DNA of 64,000 nt from Warburgia ugandensis (Eukaryota; Streptophyta; Magnoliopsida; Canellales; Canellaceae), in NCBI GenBank assembly GCA_035236585.1, contig CP141139.1:42417217-42481216 (forward strand), written 5' to 3'. Positions 46,855-58,239 of this stretch are shown one piece after another. The notes beneath the pieces are model-generated. The model made no database searches. It worked only from the letters and a program-made list of their open reading frames with translations, and had not been told where the DNA came from. Within the stretch, counting starts at the first letter, position 1; each line of letters begins with the position of its first letter. The position numbers and the translations under genes were made by a program.

Positions 46855-47395
46855 CAAAGAGAAGAAACGAGAGAGAAGAGAGAGGAGAGGAAGAGATAGG
46901 AGGAGGAAGAAGAAGGGGGAGAAGGAAAGGAAGAGAAAGGAGGAGAAAGAGAGGGGAGCCAAGCCATTGGTGACATTCCACACCAATGATGCCCACACCT
47001 GCAGGAGAGAGAAATCAACAAGGAGAGAAGAAAGAGGGAAAAAAGGGGAAGAACAAGAAGGTGGAGGAGGAGAGGAAGAGAGGAAGAGAAAGGAGGAGAA
47101 AGAGGGGGGAGCTCGATAGGAGAGGGAAAACCCAACGGGGAGAGAAGAAGGAGAAGAAAAAAGAGGAGAAAAAAGAGGAAGAAAAAGAAGGGGGAGAAGG
47201 AGAAGAAGAGAAAGGAGGAGAAAGAAGGGAGAGTCAGGCTGCTGGTAACGATTTGAGCCAATGAAGCCTGAACCAGTAAGAGAGAGAAGACCTGACTGGG
47301 AGAGAAGAAGGGGGAGAGAAAAGAGGAAGAACAAGGAGGGGGAGAAGGAGAGGAAGAGAAAGGGGGAGAAAGAGGGGAGGAGATAGGTTGTCGGC
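46855..47395. repeat. Purine-rich degenerate minisatellite (about four units)
   Basis: 540 bases that are nearly all A and G on the plus strand except for short separators. Units of about 120-155 bases share GGAGAGAAGAAG, AGGAAGAACAAGAAGG, GGGGGAGAAGGAG, AGGAAGAGAAAGGAGG and AGAAAGAGGGGAG. The units end near 46960, 47115, 47238 and 47386. Long open frames on both strands here (up to about 200 codons of Ser/Pro/Phe/Leu or Lys/Glu/Arg) are composition artefacts. Confidence 0.8.
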
Positions 47396-47439
47396 TGCCA
47401 GAGTTGTGGCCTGTCATTGATGACGACGTCAACTTGGAT

Positions 47440-49200
47440 CATTGATCCGAGCCCATCATCTCACATAGTGCACAACCACAAATTAAAACCCCAAGGTATT
47501 GGAGCAATTTGTACCCTTCTTGACTGTAAATAGAAGAGGAAATCAAGGCACAAGCACGGAAACACAACCTAAAAGTAAGTTCTACAAAGTTGGATGCTTC
47601 TACACTAAGATTACCATCTTCATATCTCAAGTAGTTATTAGTCTACTAATCTATATTACCTGAAAATAGTATATACAATATAATAAGAATATCGAAAAGA
47701 AACATCTTCTAGAGTTGCTCATAATTTAGGCAATGGAAAATGATGAGGGCCTTTATCATGCTTAGTGCGATCCATTAACCAATTATGCGAAAAATATATA
47801 TTAAAAAAGTTACTTTTAGATTTGCTTGCTAAATAAAGTAAACACAATACATAGAATATCTTGATAAGAAATTACATTTCACAAAACAATAGTGACATGC
47901 TCAATTGGAAATGCAGTATACATAACAACAATGACATTGATTTGAAATTACATTATACAAAACAACAATGACTTAGTTAGTGAAAAACTATAGTACAGAG
48001 AAGCAACATGACTTGCTTGATGAGTATCAAGTCTTAATAAGCTTACTTATGGATGGGATCAAGGTGCATTTGACAATTGTGATAAAAATGTAAAGCATAC
48101 TCAACATTGACTACTTCTGACCTTGAAGACAAGAGAAACAGTTAGACAAGTAACATTAGGAAGAAGATCATAGGACTAGTTTTCCATGTGGATTGTTCCT
48201 CACACTAAAAGATTCAAAATTTCCCATGTGAAGAAGCTAGCACTTGAACTCAATTACTTGCTATTTTAAATTATGATTGGTTATTGAGATAAGTAAGCAC
48301 TCAAGCTCCACCCCTTTGTGCATAATCTTATAATATTACGAAGAAATAAGACATAACAATGGAAAAATGTTAAACTTGGACACGTGTTTTCCATTGGAAC
48401 TAGGCATTAGGATCAATACACACTACAGAAGTGTCCATTCATTTCTTCATGTTCAAGGGTAGAAGTTCACTGTTTGGAAACAAGAACCAAGGCAACAAGT
48501 TAGCACGTACCTAAACCTAGCAGTTTCTCGTAGTGGTCCTCCAATCCCACTTCCCCATATAGGACCTATAGTGACAAGTGAGAAACTCAATATTGACAAC
48601 ATGGATAAATCAAAATTGAAGCAAGTTTAAAGGTTGTTATTATGTGCATCTTAGAGCAAGGATAGGGAAACCTTCATTCTAGTCTTCAAGCGTAGTTGTA
48701 AAGTAAAAAAGTGCTCAAGCCACTTGATGCTTTCTCGAAGTGACTCTCCTTTCCATATGCAAGAATGAATATTATATTTCTCCAGAAAGTTATGCTAATG
48801 GCCTTAAGTGCACGTACAATGGAACTTGGTTTACTATCTGTCTAGTAAAGAAAGAAAACCTAGGAAATCCAATATATACAGCAAATAGGTAACTAACTTG
48901 TGAGCAAAGTGAAAATATTTTCCCCAACCATATTCATAGAAGCTGCTCACAAGATCATTGTACTTGTTTACCTAAGAGTTGCATGAGAAGAGCATCATAC
49001 ATTAGTTTCCACCTTGTAAGGGAAGATTATAGGATGTTAAAATAATAAGTTAGTCATCCACATGTCATTATAGAGGAAAAAACAACCACCTAAATTCTTA
49101 AAATAAGGATGGCCCTGTTCCTCCATTTCTAGGAGTATGTACCGTCCACTTACAATTGTAAGTTAATTGTTTTACATCTAGAAGTTTAGAAACCAAAATA
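47440..49200. other. Non-coding AT-rich stretch
   Basis: No coding frame with a recognisable motif on either strand, no SINE or LINE ends and no long repeats. I see nothing to annotate. Confidence 0.5.
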
Positions 49201-49204
49201 GGTA

Positions 49205-49240
49205 TACATACATACATACATACATACATACATACATACA

Positions 49241-49270
<30 letters not shown>
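49205..49270. repeat. (ACAT)n microsatellite
   Basis: About sixteen uninterrupted TACA/CATA tetranucleotides. Confidence 0.97.
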
Positions 49271-49271
<1 letters not shown>

Positions 49272-49659
49272 GCCACATTAACAACATGTGATGCTACTTG
49301 TTTGAGTATACCTAGAAACTCTCAAAGAGATATTGCAACTAATTATCATAATTAAAGTACTCCAAAAATGTAGACAACATTATTTATTTGTTAAGTGAAC
49401 TGCATGAAAGGAGGCATTGCATAACATTTGAATGATTAAGGTCAACATACAATGGTTATTAATTTGTGTCTACCATGCAAAATTCCTTATTAAATCAAAC
49501 ATCTAGGATGAGACTTTCTAGCATAAAGAACATGTTCACTTTAAAAAGGAAGCCTCTCTCTATACAAATTAGAACTCCATGTAATTTCATGTAATTACAA
49601 ATACACAAACTCCAAGCCACTCCAAGAAATTAAAAGTTTTTCATGGTTAAACCAGAACC

Positions 49660-50960
49660 TTTGATTTGTTTAAACAGGAATGGAATAACATAAACCGGGA
49701 GCAGTAAAGGACATGGAATGTAAATTAAAATAATCTTGCAAGGGCAAATTTGGAATTTTCCCCAAAATCTCCCATAAAACCGAGTTTTCCACGAAGAAGA
49801 AGTTATGTGATGCCAGACGGAGGAGGGGCTGGATCATCTGGAGCGGTGCCGTCCTGGGCGTCGTTGCTCTTCCGGTGAGAAAAAAAACGACACCCTTTCT
49901 GTGCGTCATCTGGAGTAGAGCCGGTGATGCCTGGAAGGTGGAGATGCAAGGTGTCTGAGATGACGCTTGCTCCAGTGCTGGTCGTCTGGAGCGGTGGAAA
50001 ATGCCGCCTCGGTGAGGATGGGGCGTCCCACTGGTTTGTATAGAGCAGAGGAGCCTGGCTGACTGGGGTGGTCTAGCAGGGGAGAGGATGGCAGTGGAAA
50101 AGGAGGTGTGATGAAGGCGGCTAAGGGATTTGGGTATCGGGTCTGGTTAGTGGAGATGAGCGCTTCGGGTAGAGGAGGAGAAGGAAAGATGAGAAGGGAA
50201 AGGGTATTTGTGCGATGTGCGGTGAGCAAGGAGAACAAGAGAAATGGGGTGTGCGATAATAGAAGAGGGATAGGTGCGAGAGATAGAGATTAAGGGAGGA
50301 AGAAAACGTGAAAAGAGATGGGGATCTGGGTTGATGGGTTCTATGAAACAAAAGAAGAGAGGGAGTGGTTGTGGTGGTATCGGAAAGAAAGGGTGATGGA
50401 GAAAAAGAAGATCTGGTAAGAGGAAGATGGTGTGTTTCAGTGTTAAGGGAAAGAGACAGGAATAGTAAAAAAATAGAGATAAGGAGGGAAAGTGGAAACA
50501 GACTAAGAATGCAAAAATTGAACAAAGGAAGACTAAAACTCCAAAACTCTCCAAACTCCCAAAACTCCTTCACTCCCTACGGTTTTCCCTCTTTATAATT
50601 TTTTTCCTTTCCTAATCTTTCTCCACCTCTTTCCTTTAAGAGGTAGATTTTTATTAGTACTTTATCCCCTTCCAAATTAGTACTCCTCTTCCATTAGAAA
50701 ACGTCTTTCCTTGCCTTATTGATCTTCAACTGATCTGCACCGTTGAGATTGAATCTGAATCATCCAACCCTTCTTTAGTTGATCTACAAAAACAAAAACT
50801 AGATTAGAGTAATCTAAACCATACTTAAGCATTCACTTAGCTTAATTGATCATCTAACTGCTAATTTTGATAATTTACTGTTGGATGGTCAATTTGAGCT
50901 AATTTTTATATTTTCTCCAAAAATTTACTAAATTGATGTATTAGATGGTCTAATTAAATG
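49660..50960 (-). repeat. GC-richer LTR-like segment with purine-rich part
   Basis: Base composition rises sharply compared with both flanks. The part 50150-50560 is purine-rich on the plus strand. 50700-50960 contains TTGATCTTCAACTGATCTGC and GTTGGATGGTCAATTTGAG words like those at 33650-34560. No pol-type coding is present; the minus-strand frames are low-complexity Ser/Pro/Leu. I read it as part of a retrotransposon LTR of the same type as 32414-37939 in opposite orientation, with low confidence. Confidence 0.3.
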
Positions 50961-52554
50961 CTAAACTAAAGGTCTTTTAGTCAAAATTAAACACTTAACG
51001 ACACTACTCATGAACTCCATAGACATTGCTCCTCTTGACCATGGGCTACATCTCGGCACATTATGCCTCCGATTCCATGCTCAGCATAAAAGACGTGTTC
51101 CCAAGTTTTGTTGTCGCTTTCAAGATAATAATAATAATAACAATGCATACGTGCGCATGTGTGTTTGGAAAAGGAGGTCTTATTATGTGCTTGCCTGATT
51201 GTACATAATATGCAACTGTGGAAAAAGCATATTTCCACTTAAACCGGAATTCCCGTGTGGGTGTTTCGAAAGCATATAGTATAAAATCTCCTGCTTTTTC
51301 CAAGTTGTATTATTTTCATGAATATAATAACAAGCTTCTTCCCCAACCCAGCCTGGCGAGTAAAATATCCACTCTGGTCCTCCTAAAAATAAAATCACGG
51401 AGAGCTGAGCCATATTTTGAATGGTCAATCTAAGTTCTGACAATTAATAAAGAGAAAGAAGATTAACAGCAGCTAATTTTTACGCTGGTTACAATCACAA
51501 GGTCGGAGCCATAGTGATGACTGGAAATGAATTTATAATAAATTCCAGTCTCATGGAGACTGGAAATTAATTATGTGGTGAATTGCATCCTTCAGGGAAT
51601 GTACACTTGAAGCTTCTCCTGTTATAAATCTACATGGAACCTGAAGTCTATGGTAACATTGTAAATTCCACCTAGTGCTGAACTCAGAACTTTGCATTGC
51701 ACACGCATCAGATCTTATCCTAACTCTCTGGCGAGAAATTTCTTGGCATTCCATTTTATGCCCCTCATGTAGAAGATAACATTCTTTGAAAGATCTCCGC
51801 AACATGACACTATGAGACATAACTCAGGATTGACAAATGCTATTTGGACCAAGCTTTGGAACTCGCTCCAAAACCCTGTCAAGCTAATCCCTACGTTTGG
51901 GTAAGCTTAACTAATCATCTTTTAGGCTTCTCTTATTTAGTCTAATCTATAAGAAGTATATTTGCAAAAATATACTTCTAGGTACTAGTTTTCAGTTCAA
52001 AACTTATTATTTAAAAAATCAAAATACATAGCCAAAGTCATCCAACGGTCATGAATTGCTGTGTCTAGCCAATCTAAGCAAAGACGCAGTAGAGACTAGT
52101 TAAGAGATGAGTGTATTTTCGTACCAAAGTTCCCTACTCTGACTCGGCAACATAAGGAAATGACTGATCAATGAGTGGGATCATGGATTTAACTTTCATC
52201 ACTAGCCCAGGTAAGTACAAAGCCCAAAAATGTAAAAGGAACCAACATCTAAGTATCTTTAAAAGAACTGCCAGAAAGAACATTATATACTATCAGCTAT
52301 AAAGAGCTCATCGAAATTCCCAATAGCATTGAACCTAACCTTACTAGAGCACACAGATATAATTAAATTTGCAAGAAACAAAGAATCCATCTGCCAACGA
52401 AAGGGAAACCAAATTCTCACAAGTGAAGCAGTTTTATCACATGCCAGCATCAGTTATTTTAGCACCCGGTATCTCTTATGATTATGTTGCAGAACTGCCT
52501 TGCATATGCTCCTGAATGATAGACGTCCAATAAGTTTCTCAAAAGTTCTCCATC
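50961..52554. other. Stretch without recognised gene, 3' flank of the unknown gene
   Basis: Overlapping short frames at 51000-51450 and a minus frame at 51551-51820 have no motif I recognise and no supporting splice structure. The segment adjoining 52555 would hold the 3' UTR and polyadenylation region of the minus-strand gene. Confidence 0.4.
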
Positions 52555-52683
52555 TCAGTTGCATATTTGGTCTTCGTCCTCATCCTGGTCATCGTCATCA
52601 TCTTGAGTGAGATCAGCATACTCATCAATTGATAAAGCAGGAAATAAGTCACCCTCTCTACTTCTGTCTACCACTGGAGGCAT
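52555..52683 (-). CDS. Putative last exon of an unrecognised gene, acidic C-terminus
   Basis: On the minus strand this open segment reads MPPVVDRSREGDLFPALSID, then EYADLTQDDDDDQDEDEDQ, and stops at 52555. The first AT-rich bases upstream offer an AG acceptor (TAAACAG or GCAACAG at 52690-52715). A terminal run of Asp and Glu is common in nuclear proteins. I do not recognise the family. It is linked to the exon at 53151-53423 by strand and spacing only. Confidence 0.4.
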   Translation of the reverse strand: MPPVVDRSREGDLFPALSIDEYADLTQDDDDDQDEDEDQICN

Positions 52684-52747
52684 TTTTTCTGTTTACCCTG
52701 TTTTAGCATTCTTGTTCATCTGTTGCATAAAGGGGAAGCTGAATAAG

Positions 52748-52880
52748 GAAATTTATATGGAGCAGGATTGATCAAGACAATAAAAAAAACTGGAATTTAT
52801 ATAGAGCAGGATTGATCAAAAGAATCAGAAAAACTGGAATTTATATGGAGCAGGATTGATCAGGAGAATCAGAAAAACTA
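52748..52880. repeat. 44-bp tandem repeat, three copies
   Basis: Units 52748-52792 (45 bp), 52793-52836 and 52837-52880 share GAATTTATATGGAGCAGG and ATTGATCA with few differences. The array lies between the two candidate exons, so probably in an intron. Confidence 0.93.
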
Positions 52881-53150
52881 AGTTATAGGTTGCTGAAATA
52901 GGTCAAAGATAGTTTACCAAAAACTAAAAATAAAAATGTTTCAGTGATGACCAGATTACTTTGGAGCAACAGCTCTGTTCACAGTAATGTAGCAATTTCT
53001 GAAATTTGCAATTACAAACTGGACAAGATCTCAAATACTTGATCTCCCAATTTTTGTTTCAAGGATCTTCGGGGTGACAACATTATTTCCCTCCAGAATT
53101 GTTGGATGAAAGACTTCAATGAGAGGAAAGTGAGAACCATTTTTTAAGTA

Positions 53151-53423
53151 TTAGGCATTTCGACACTGAAGTGGTTGGGGGGGCGTCATCTTCAAAGTTG
53201 ACTCGTCCATATTGTTGCTTGTTTGAAGAAGAGCTTCTCCCAGCGGTGATGTTATGCAACATTCATAGACAAGATACTTGATTTCTGATTGCAACTTGTT
53301 TCTTTCTTTTATGTTCCCCAAAGTGCAAACGATGCGGCCATTTCTCTTTCCAGGGCGGGAAACAGGTATGAATCTTTGTATCTGATACAATTTCAGTTTG
53401 TCTTCAGCCCGCAAACCCTTAAG
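53151..53423 (-). CDS. Putative internal exon of an unrecognised gene
   Basis: A good acceptor (ATACCAG at 53424) precedes an open segment reading LKGLRAEDKLKLYQIQRFIP, then VSRPGKRNGRIVCTLGNIKE and KYLVYECCITSPLGEALLQ. Composition is like a globular host protein, not a transposon. The end is unclear: this frame runs to TAA at 53151 through a run of seven C, and shifting one frame there gives FEDDAPPTTSVSKCL. There may be a slip in the C run, a splice I cannot place, or decay. I do not recognise the family. Upstream exons would lie above 53424 and were not found. Confidence 0.4.
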   Translation of the reverse strand, partial: LKGLRAEDKLKLYQIQRFIPVSRPGKRNGRIVCTLGNIKERNKLQSEIKYLVYECCITSPLGEALLQTSNNMDESTLKMTPPQPLQCRNA

Positions 53424-53430
53424 CTGGTAT

Positions 53431-54596
53431 AATTAATTAGCAGTTTCAAGAAAAATAAGGAATTTGTTTGTGAGTTAACAGAGTGGTTCAGGGTGGCCAA
53501 ACATGCTACGATAATGAAGTTTTAAATATGTTTTAAATGGTGATACTAAAGTATATATTGTAAATAATATATTTTAAATATTAAGTAGAAATCAACTATG
53601 CCAGGAAATATCATCAGGAATCAACTCGGTTGTGCACGGAGGGATGTATGTGTCATCAAGACCCTTGACCTTGTAGAATGATGCGAGCAATATTCACAAG
53701 GTACCAACTCAACAATGTTATTGGAAAAGAAAAAAGAAGAAGAGGCCCAATTGAACATCAATAATGGGCACTGCAGAGCCTTTCTTGTTACCAAAACTAT
53801 AGTTAGATTGGATGTCATGTCATGGATGGTATGGTTTTAAGAATATCTTCTACTCATTCCGTCTGAGAATAAGTACAATCTTCTCTCCAGCTTAATAATA
53901 CTCAACTAATTTCTGGTGAAAATCTAACAGCCTTTTTATTATATCCGAGCCATGGAGTTTTTGCAACAGCATCATGCTAAACACTAATCTTTGAGCCACT
54001 CTGAAATAGGAACTAGGCATTGTTTACATTGACCTAAGGGCTGAAATTGATTGTACAGCAGTGGTTAGCTTAAACAATCGTTCAAATTTTCTCAGCCATT
54101 AAGAATGAAGTTTGGGCACATTTTTCTGGGGCATAATGTATAGTTACATTTACCTTTTTGAACTTTGGCCTTTGTCCTTGCTACAATCATGGTTGTATTT
54201 ATTTATCTTCCTCTTCCGCTGTTTGTGAAGATCTACTGAATTGTTTGTGATTTTAAATTTCCCTGCAGGTTTTCTATACTTTTTGTCAAGAGCCAACCTG
54301 TGGACATCCCATCCTCAGTTATGCAAAATATCAGAACTGTTCTTGAAGGAACCTCAAAATGAGGCTTGGTGAAACAAGGATCACTACATCAAGTTGCTAC
54401 CAATTGGAATGAAACACGTGTGGTTGCCAGTTAGATCTATGGGTACATTTATGTGGCAGACAGTGCCCAAAAGAGGGGGTCAGTGAAGCATCTCACTCCC
54501 CTAACTTTTTCAGCATCCTCTCACAAAGTTTTAGTTCACGGAATTATGGAAGCATTATTGGGATGAATGGCAATACATTGGAAAAATATGTCTCAC
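53431..54596. other. Non-coding stretch, possible intron of the unknown gene
   Basis: AT-rich with no credible coding. Nothing recognised before the SINE at 54612. Confidence 0.4.
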
Positions 54597-54611
54597 AGTA
54601 TGAGAAGATTA

Positions 54612-54802
54612 TGAGACGAAGGGGAGCCTTGGCACAACGGTAAAAGTTGTCGTCATGTGACCTTGAGGTCACGGGTTCAAGGCGTGGAATCAGCCTCTTG
54701 CAAAATGCAAGGTAAGGCTGCCTACTATAGGCCCTTGTGGTCCGCCCCTTCCCCGGACCCCGCATAGGCGGGAGCTTTGTGCACTGGGGCTGCCCTTTTT
54801 TT
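54612..54802 (+). mobile_element. Au-type SINE, full length with target duplication
   Basis: A 191-bp element flanked by a perfect 15-bp duplication AGTATGAGAAGATTA (54597-54611 and 54803-54817). The tRNA-like head has an A-box region GGCACAACGGTAAAAG and a B box AGGTCACGGGTTCAAGG, the pol III promoter. The body has CAGCCTCTTGCAAAATGC and GGTCCGCCCCTTCCCCGG, and the end is GGCTGCCCTTTTTTT. This matches the Au SINE family known widely in flowering plants. It is the best reference copy in the window. Confidence 0.93.
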
Positions 54803-54817
54803 AGTATGAGAAGATTA

Positions 54818-55429
54818 AGAAGAATGATAGATTATTTGTTTTTCAGAATAGCAAGCGTACTTGATTTCAGCAGATGCTCTAAAAATATCAAAATCTTTTA
54901 AAATATGGTGAGTTCTAACATCTCACTTATTTCAGATGATGGATACAGCCAACTCCTTCAAAGATAACACAGCTAAATACATTATAGACTTCCGAAAGAT
55001 ATACTTGTATGATAAAATGGATGTCTGTTTCACTAAATTATTAATCTGTCTACTATATAGACTCTAATGATCCAAATCTCTTTTCCTTGGTCATATAATA
55101 TTTATTCTGAAATCCACAGGAATGATTGATGAGATGGTTCTGAGGGGCATGGTTTTATAGGTGACACCCAAGATTATACAAAGAGACTATAAGAACTGCA
55201 GATATGCCAAGTCAAGAAAAATGAATCTAAATGTGAAATGCAGTTCTTAAGCTCTATTTCTTGTAAGCATGATGAACAGAATGTGATTTAAGATGCCAAT
55301 ATTATTTCATGCATGCGCTACTATCAAAAAAGTAGGATGCCCAAAAGGAAATATCCATGTCTTCTCACCTCACATTTTGTCTAACTTAGTTTAATATACT
55401 CCACAATGTTGATGGACCTCTGGAGTTTT
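54818..55429. other. Non-coding stretch between SINE and RTE fragment
   Basis: AT-rich sequence with no coding frame or repeat I can name. Confidence 0.5.
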
Positions 55430-55883
55430 GTGTGGCTGCCATTCAAACTGAAAGGAAAATTCTATAAAATAGCTATAAGGCCACCTCTGCTCTATAGATC
55501 AAAGTGTTGGGCAGTTAAGGAATAACAGGTACATAGGATGAGCGTCATCAAAATGCAAATGTTGAGATGGATGAGTGGCAAGGAAAGAAAAGATAGAATT
55601 AAAAATTGAAAATATTAGAGAAAACTTAGGAGTATCACCAATAGGTAAGAAGATGAGAGAGATTAGACTTAGATGGTTTGAATATGTCCAACGGAGACCT
55701 AAAATGGCACCGTTAAGAAGGATTGAGGTGATCTAAGTTGAAGGTTCTAAAAGGTGGTAAGAAAAGATTTAAAAACTTTGGGACTAATTGAAGTCATGAC
55801 ACTTAATAGAGGGGAATGAAGGAACAAGATTCATATGACCGACCACTAATCGGGATAAGTTCTTGATGATGATGATGATGATT
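55430..55883 (+). mobile_element. RTE LINE, 5'-truncated 3' fragment
   Basis: Aligns with 588-1072 of the window: CCATTCAAACTGAAAGG, AGTGTTGGGCAGTTAAGGAA, TTAGACTTAGATGGTTTG and CGACCACTAATCGGGATAAG, followed by GAT triplets. A 30- to 40-base deletion occurs near 55755 compared with the first copy, and stops break the frame. No clear target duplication. Confidence 0.88.
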
Positions 55884-55970
55884 TAAAGAAAAGATTGTGC
55901 TTGAAAAGTTAAAGAAAAGTTTTAGAAGCCAATCAACCCACTTAGAGTAGTAACCCATCACTAAACAGTT

Positions 55971-56289
55971 TTTAAAAGTAGAACAATAACTATGGTACTG
56001 TTCACGTCCAGGCACTGTTCACATACATGGCAGGAATATTCTTAATGTATTAAAGGCGTCGTCGTGTAACCTTGAGGTCACTGGGTCAAGGCATGGAAAA
56101 CAGCCTCTTGCAAAAATGCAAGGTAAGACTGCGTACTACAAACCCTTGTGGTCTGCCCCTTCCCCGTACCCTGCATAGGTGGGAGCTTCATGCACCGGGG
56201 CTGCCCTTTTCATTCAATTCTTGTCTTAGTGTTATCTTATCTCTCATCTGTTGTACAGCTAGAAGGGGAGAGAGAGAGAGATCTTTAGA
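55971..56289 (+). repeat. 5' LTR of the copia element, carrying a SINE
   Basis: Shares ACTGTTCACGTCCAGGCACT, TTAATGTATT, TTATCTTATCT, TTGTACA with CTAGAAGG, and AGATCTTTAGA with the 3' LTR, interrupted by the SINE at 56051-56210. It ends directly against the primer site. Compared with the 3' LTR it lacks about 25 bases near its start. Confidence 0.72.
56051..56210 (+). mobile_element. Au-type SINE inside the copia 5' LTR, 5' truncated
   Basis: Begins at TAAAGGCGTCGTCGTG in the tRNA-like head and keeps the B box (AGGTCACTGGGTCAAGG), the CAGCCTCTTGCAAAAATGC and GGTCTGCCCCTTCCCCG body and the GGGGCTGCCCTTTT end. The 3' LTR of the same copia has no SINE at the matching position (61740), so it was inserted after the copia element. 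Confidence 0.88.
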
Positions 56290-56301
56290 TGGTATCAGAG
56301 C
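56290..56301 (+). promoter_or_regulatory. Primer binding site of the copia element
   Basis: Perfect TGGTATCAGAGC, complementary to the 3' end of plant initiator Met tRNA, directly after the 5' LTR. Confidence 0.9.
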
Positions 56302-56762
56302 AAAAGAAGTGTTGTTCATGCTTTAGAACCAAAAGAAAGTGCTACTCAGTTGTTCAACTTCTTTTGCCGCTGTGTTTGGGAGACTGTCTCATTGTTTACT
56401 GTTCTTCTGTGGTGATTATTTCTTGATCTTGGAACAGATCAAATCAAGAAGAGGTATGTCACAACACTTGCCACATATTCTAGTTTTCTTTCAGATATAA
56501 AACCAGGAGTCCATGTTCTTGGGATAGTTATATACAGTTGTTGGTTGTGTTATAACAGTTGGTTTGGAAGTATTATTTTGGTATCTGATAATTGTGTTTC
56601 GATCTCACTTTAATTAAAAAGTGAGAGGTCGAGTGACACGTGCCGTTTGGGGGCATTCATATGATAACCATTTTTATAAAAACACGTAAACTGTTTTTTT
56701 CTATGCTGTTTAGCGTTGTACTTTAACTATATCAGATCAGTGTATAGTGGTTGTCAGTCTCA

Positions 56763-57717
56763 ATGGAGGAAGATCAGTTCCCTACATTTGTTGATGAACA
56801 AGATACTAGTTCAATTTTCAGTACAAATCCCATGGACCATCCAGGACTGCAGATTACTACCATAAAGTTAAATGGTGTAAATTTCTTGCAGTGGTCAAGG
56901 ACAATGAAATTATTCATTGGTGGGAAGAAAAAACAAGGTTACATCAATGGATCTTTTACTGCAACCCCGATCAATGATCCCAAATATGGAGAATGGAAAT
57001 CCAATAACTTGCTGGTAACATCATGATTATTGAATTCCATGGAGGCAAAAGTATGTATTCTTTGACTTCCGCAAAGGAGATATGAAACACAGCACATGAA
57101 TTATATTCTGATCAAAATAATATTGCACGTGTTTATTAATTACACCAAGAAATTCGTGAATTCCATCAAGGAGACAAATTTTTACAACAGTAATACACTG
57201 CACTCAGTCGTCTATCGGAAAAGTTGAACTTCAATGAGGAAGTGCAATTCCATTGTGTTAAAGATGCAGAAATGTTGATAAAACAGCAAGAAAATAGTTG
57301 AGCTGCTGGTGGGGTTAGACATTGATTTCAAACCCATGAGAACTCACATCTTGAGCGACCAACCTCTCCCATCAGTAAACAGTGTATGCGATTCTTCAGA
57401 TGGAAGAACGAAGGAAACAAACTTTACAGCAATCTTCAGTGACCCTAGATAAATCAGCCTTGGTTTTAGACTACAAAAGGTTGAGTGTTACAGCTGGTAG
57501 AGGTTGTGGTAGTCCTAGTGAAATAGGACGAGGTCATGGTTATGTTGGTGACAATAGCAATAGAGGAGGCAGAGGTCCTAGCAGGTTTCCTTATAGGAAA
57601 TGTAGTTACAGAGGGCCTAAAAGTTATACACTGCAGATAAGTGTTATGATATGTATGGCTGGCCATCTTCCAAGGCTAACAATGTCTCAAAAGATCAGAT
57701 GTTACAGACAAAGTTAA
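56763..57717 (+). pseudogene. Copia gag
   Basis: Starts at ATG 56763 (MEEDQFPTFVDEQDTSS). It reads LQITTIKLNGVNFLQWSRTM and GYINGSFTATPINDPKYGEW, the N-terminal signature of copia gag (KLNGxNYxxWS, then GxIDGS). A stop occurs at 57024. The later frame 57382-57717 reads VYAILQMEERRKQ and ends in a Gly/Arg-rich segment (RGHGYVGDNSNRGGRGPS) before the normal place of the CCHC zinc knuckle, which I do not see intact. Confidence 0.8.
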
Positions 57718-57779
57718 CCCAGATATTTCTGAGTCTTCTTCTTAATGTGACATGTTTCATATGTCCCAAGCCAAATAAA

Positions 57780-58130
57780 ACTCCATGATTTTTACAAGAT
57801 TAATCATCTCCGAGGTACATTGTCTTCCAGCCATGTTGGATCTATTGCTCAATCAGGTACTTCGCCAGCTTTCCATACTTTTTCTTCGTCCTCCAACCAG
57901 TGTGTCATTGATTCAGGGGCTACAGATCTCATGTGGTAAATCTAGTGCATTCTCTTCCAACAAGTCTTCATCTTTTATTGGCCATGTCAAGCTAGATGAT
58001 GGGACTCTTACCAATATTTCTGGTAAGAGTTCTATTTTATGGTCCCCTCATTCTCGTTAAGTTTAGTTTTGCATGTTCCCCTTCTTTCTACTAATCTTCT
58101 TTCTGTTAATCACTTAACTAAATCTCTTGA
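57780..58130 (+). pseudogene. Copia protease
   Basis: The active site VIDSGATDLM is encoded near 57904-57933 (DSGAT at 57910-57924), in a different frame from the neighbouring open segment. Next to it come HVKLDDGTLTNISG and the other usual features of copia proteases. A TAA stop follows the active site within two codons (LMW, then stop). Confidence 0.78.
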
Positions 58131-58239
58131 TTGCAGCGTGACGTGCTTTCCCGCTTATTGTGTTTTCAGGACCTCAGACCAAAGAAGATGATTGGTGAGC
58201 GTAAGGTTGGAGGCTTGTATCTCTTCAACACTCTGGTAA

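Noticed and set aside
46827..47442. Minus-strand open frames of about 200 codons rich in Ser, Pro, Leu and Phe
   Set aside because: They are the complement of a purine-rich repeat, occur in two frames at once, and have no domain or start context. Composition explains them.
49205..49270. Regular array that might suggest CRISPR-like repeats
   Set aside because: A simple ACAT microsatellite without spacers. Nothing in the window resembles a CRISPR array.
50121..50573. Minus-strand frames of 135-150 codons in a pyrimidine-rich stretch
   Set aside because: Overlapping frames with the same low-complexity Ser/Pro/Leu/Phe content and no motif. I read them as artefacts of base composition in LTR-like sequence.
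51551..51820. Minus-strand 89-codon frame near the unknown gene
   Set aside because: No motif, no splice signals that fit, and composition no better than neighbouring random frames.
54620..54690. tRNA-like sequence with A and B boxes
   Set aside because: It is the head of an Au SINE, followed by the SINE body and a T run inside target duplications, not a tRNA gene. No cloverleaf or acceptor stem is present.
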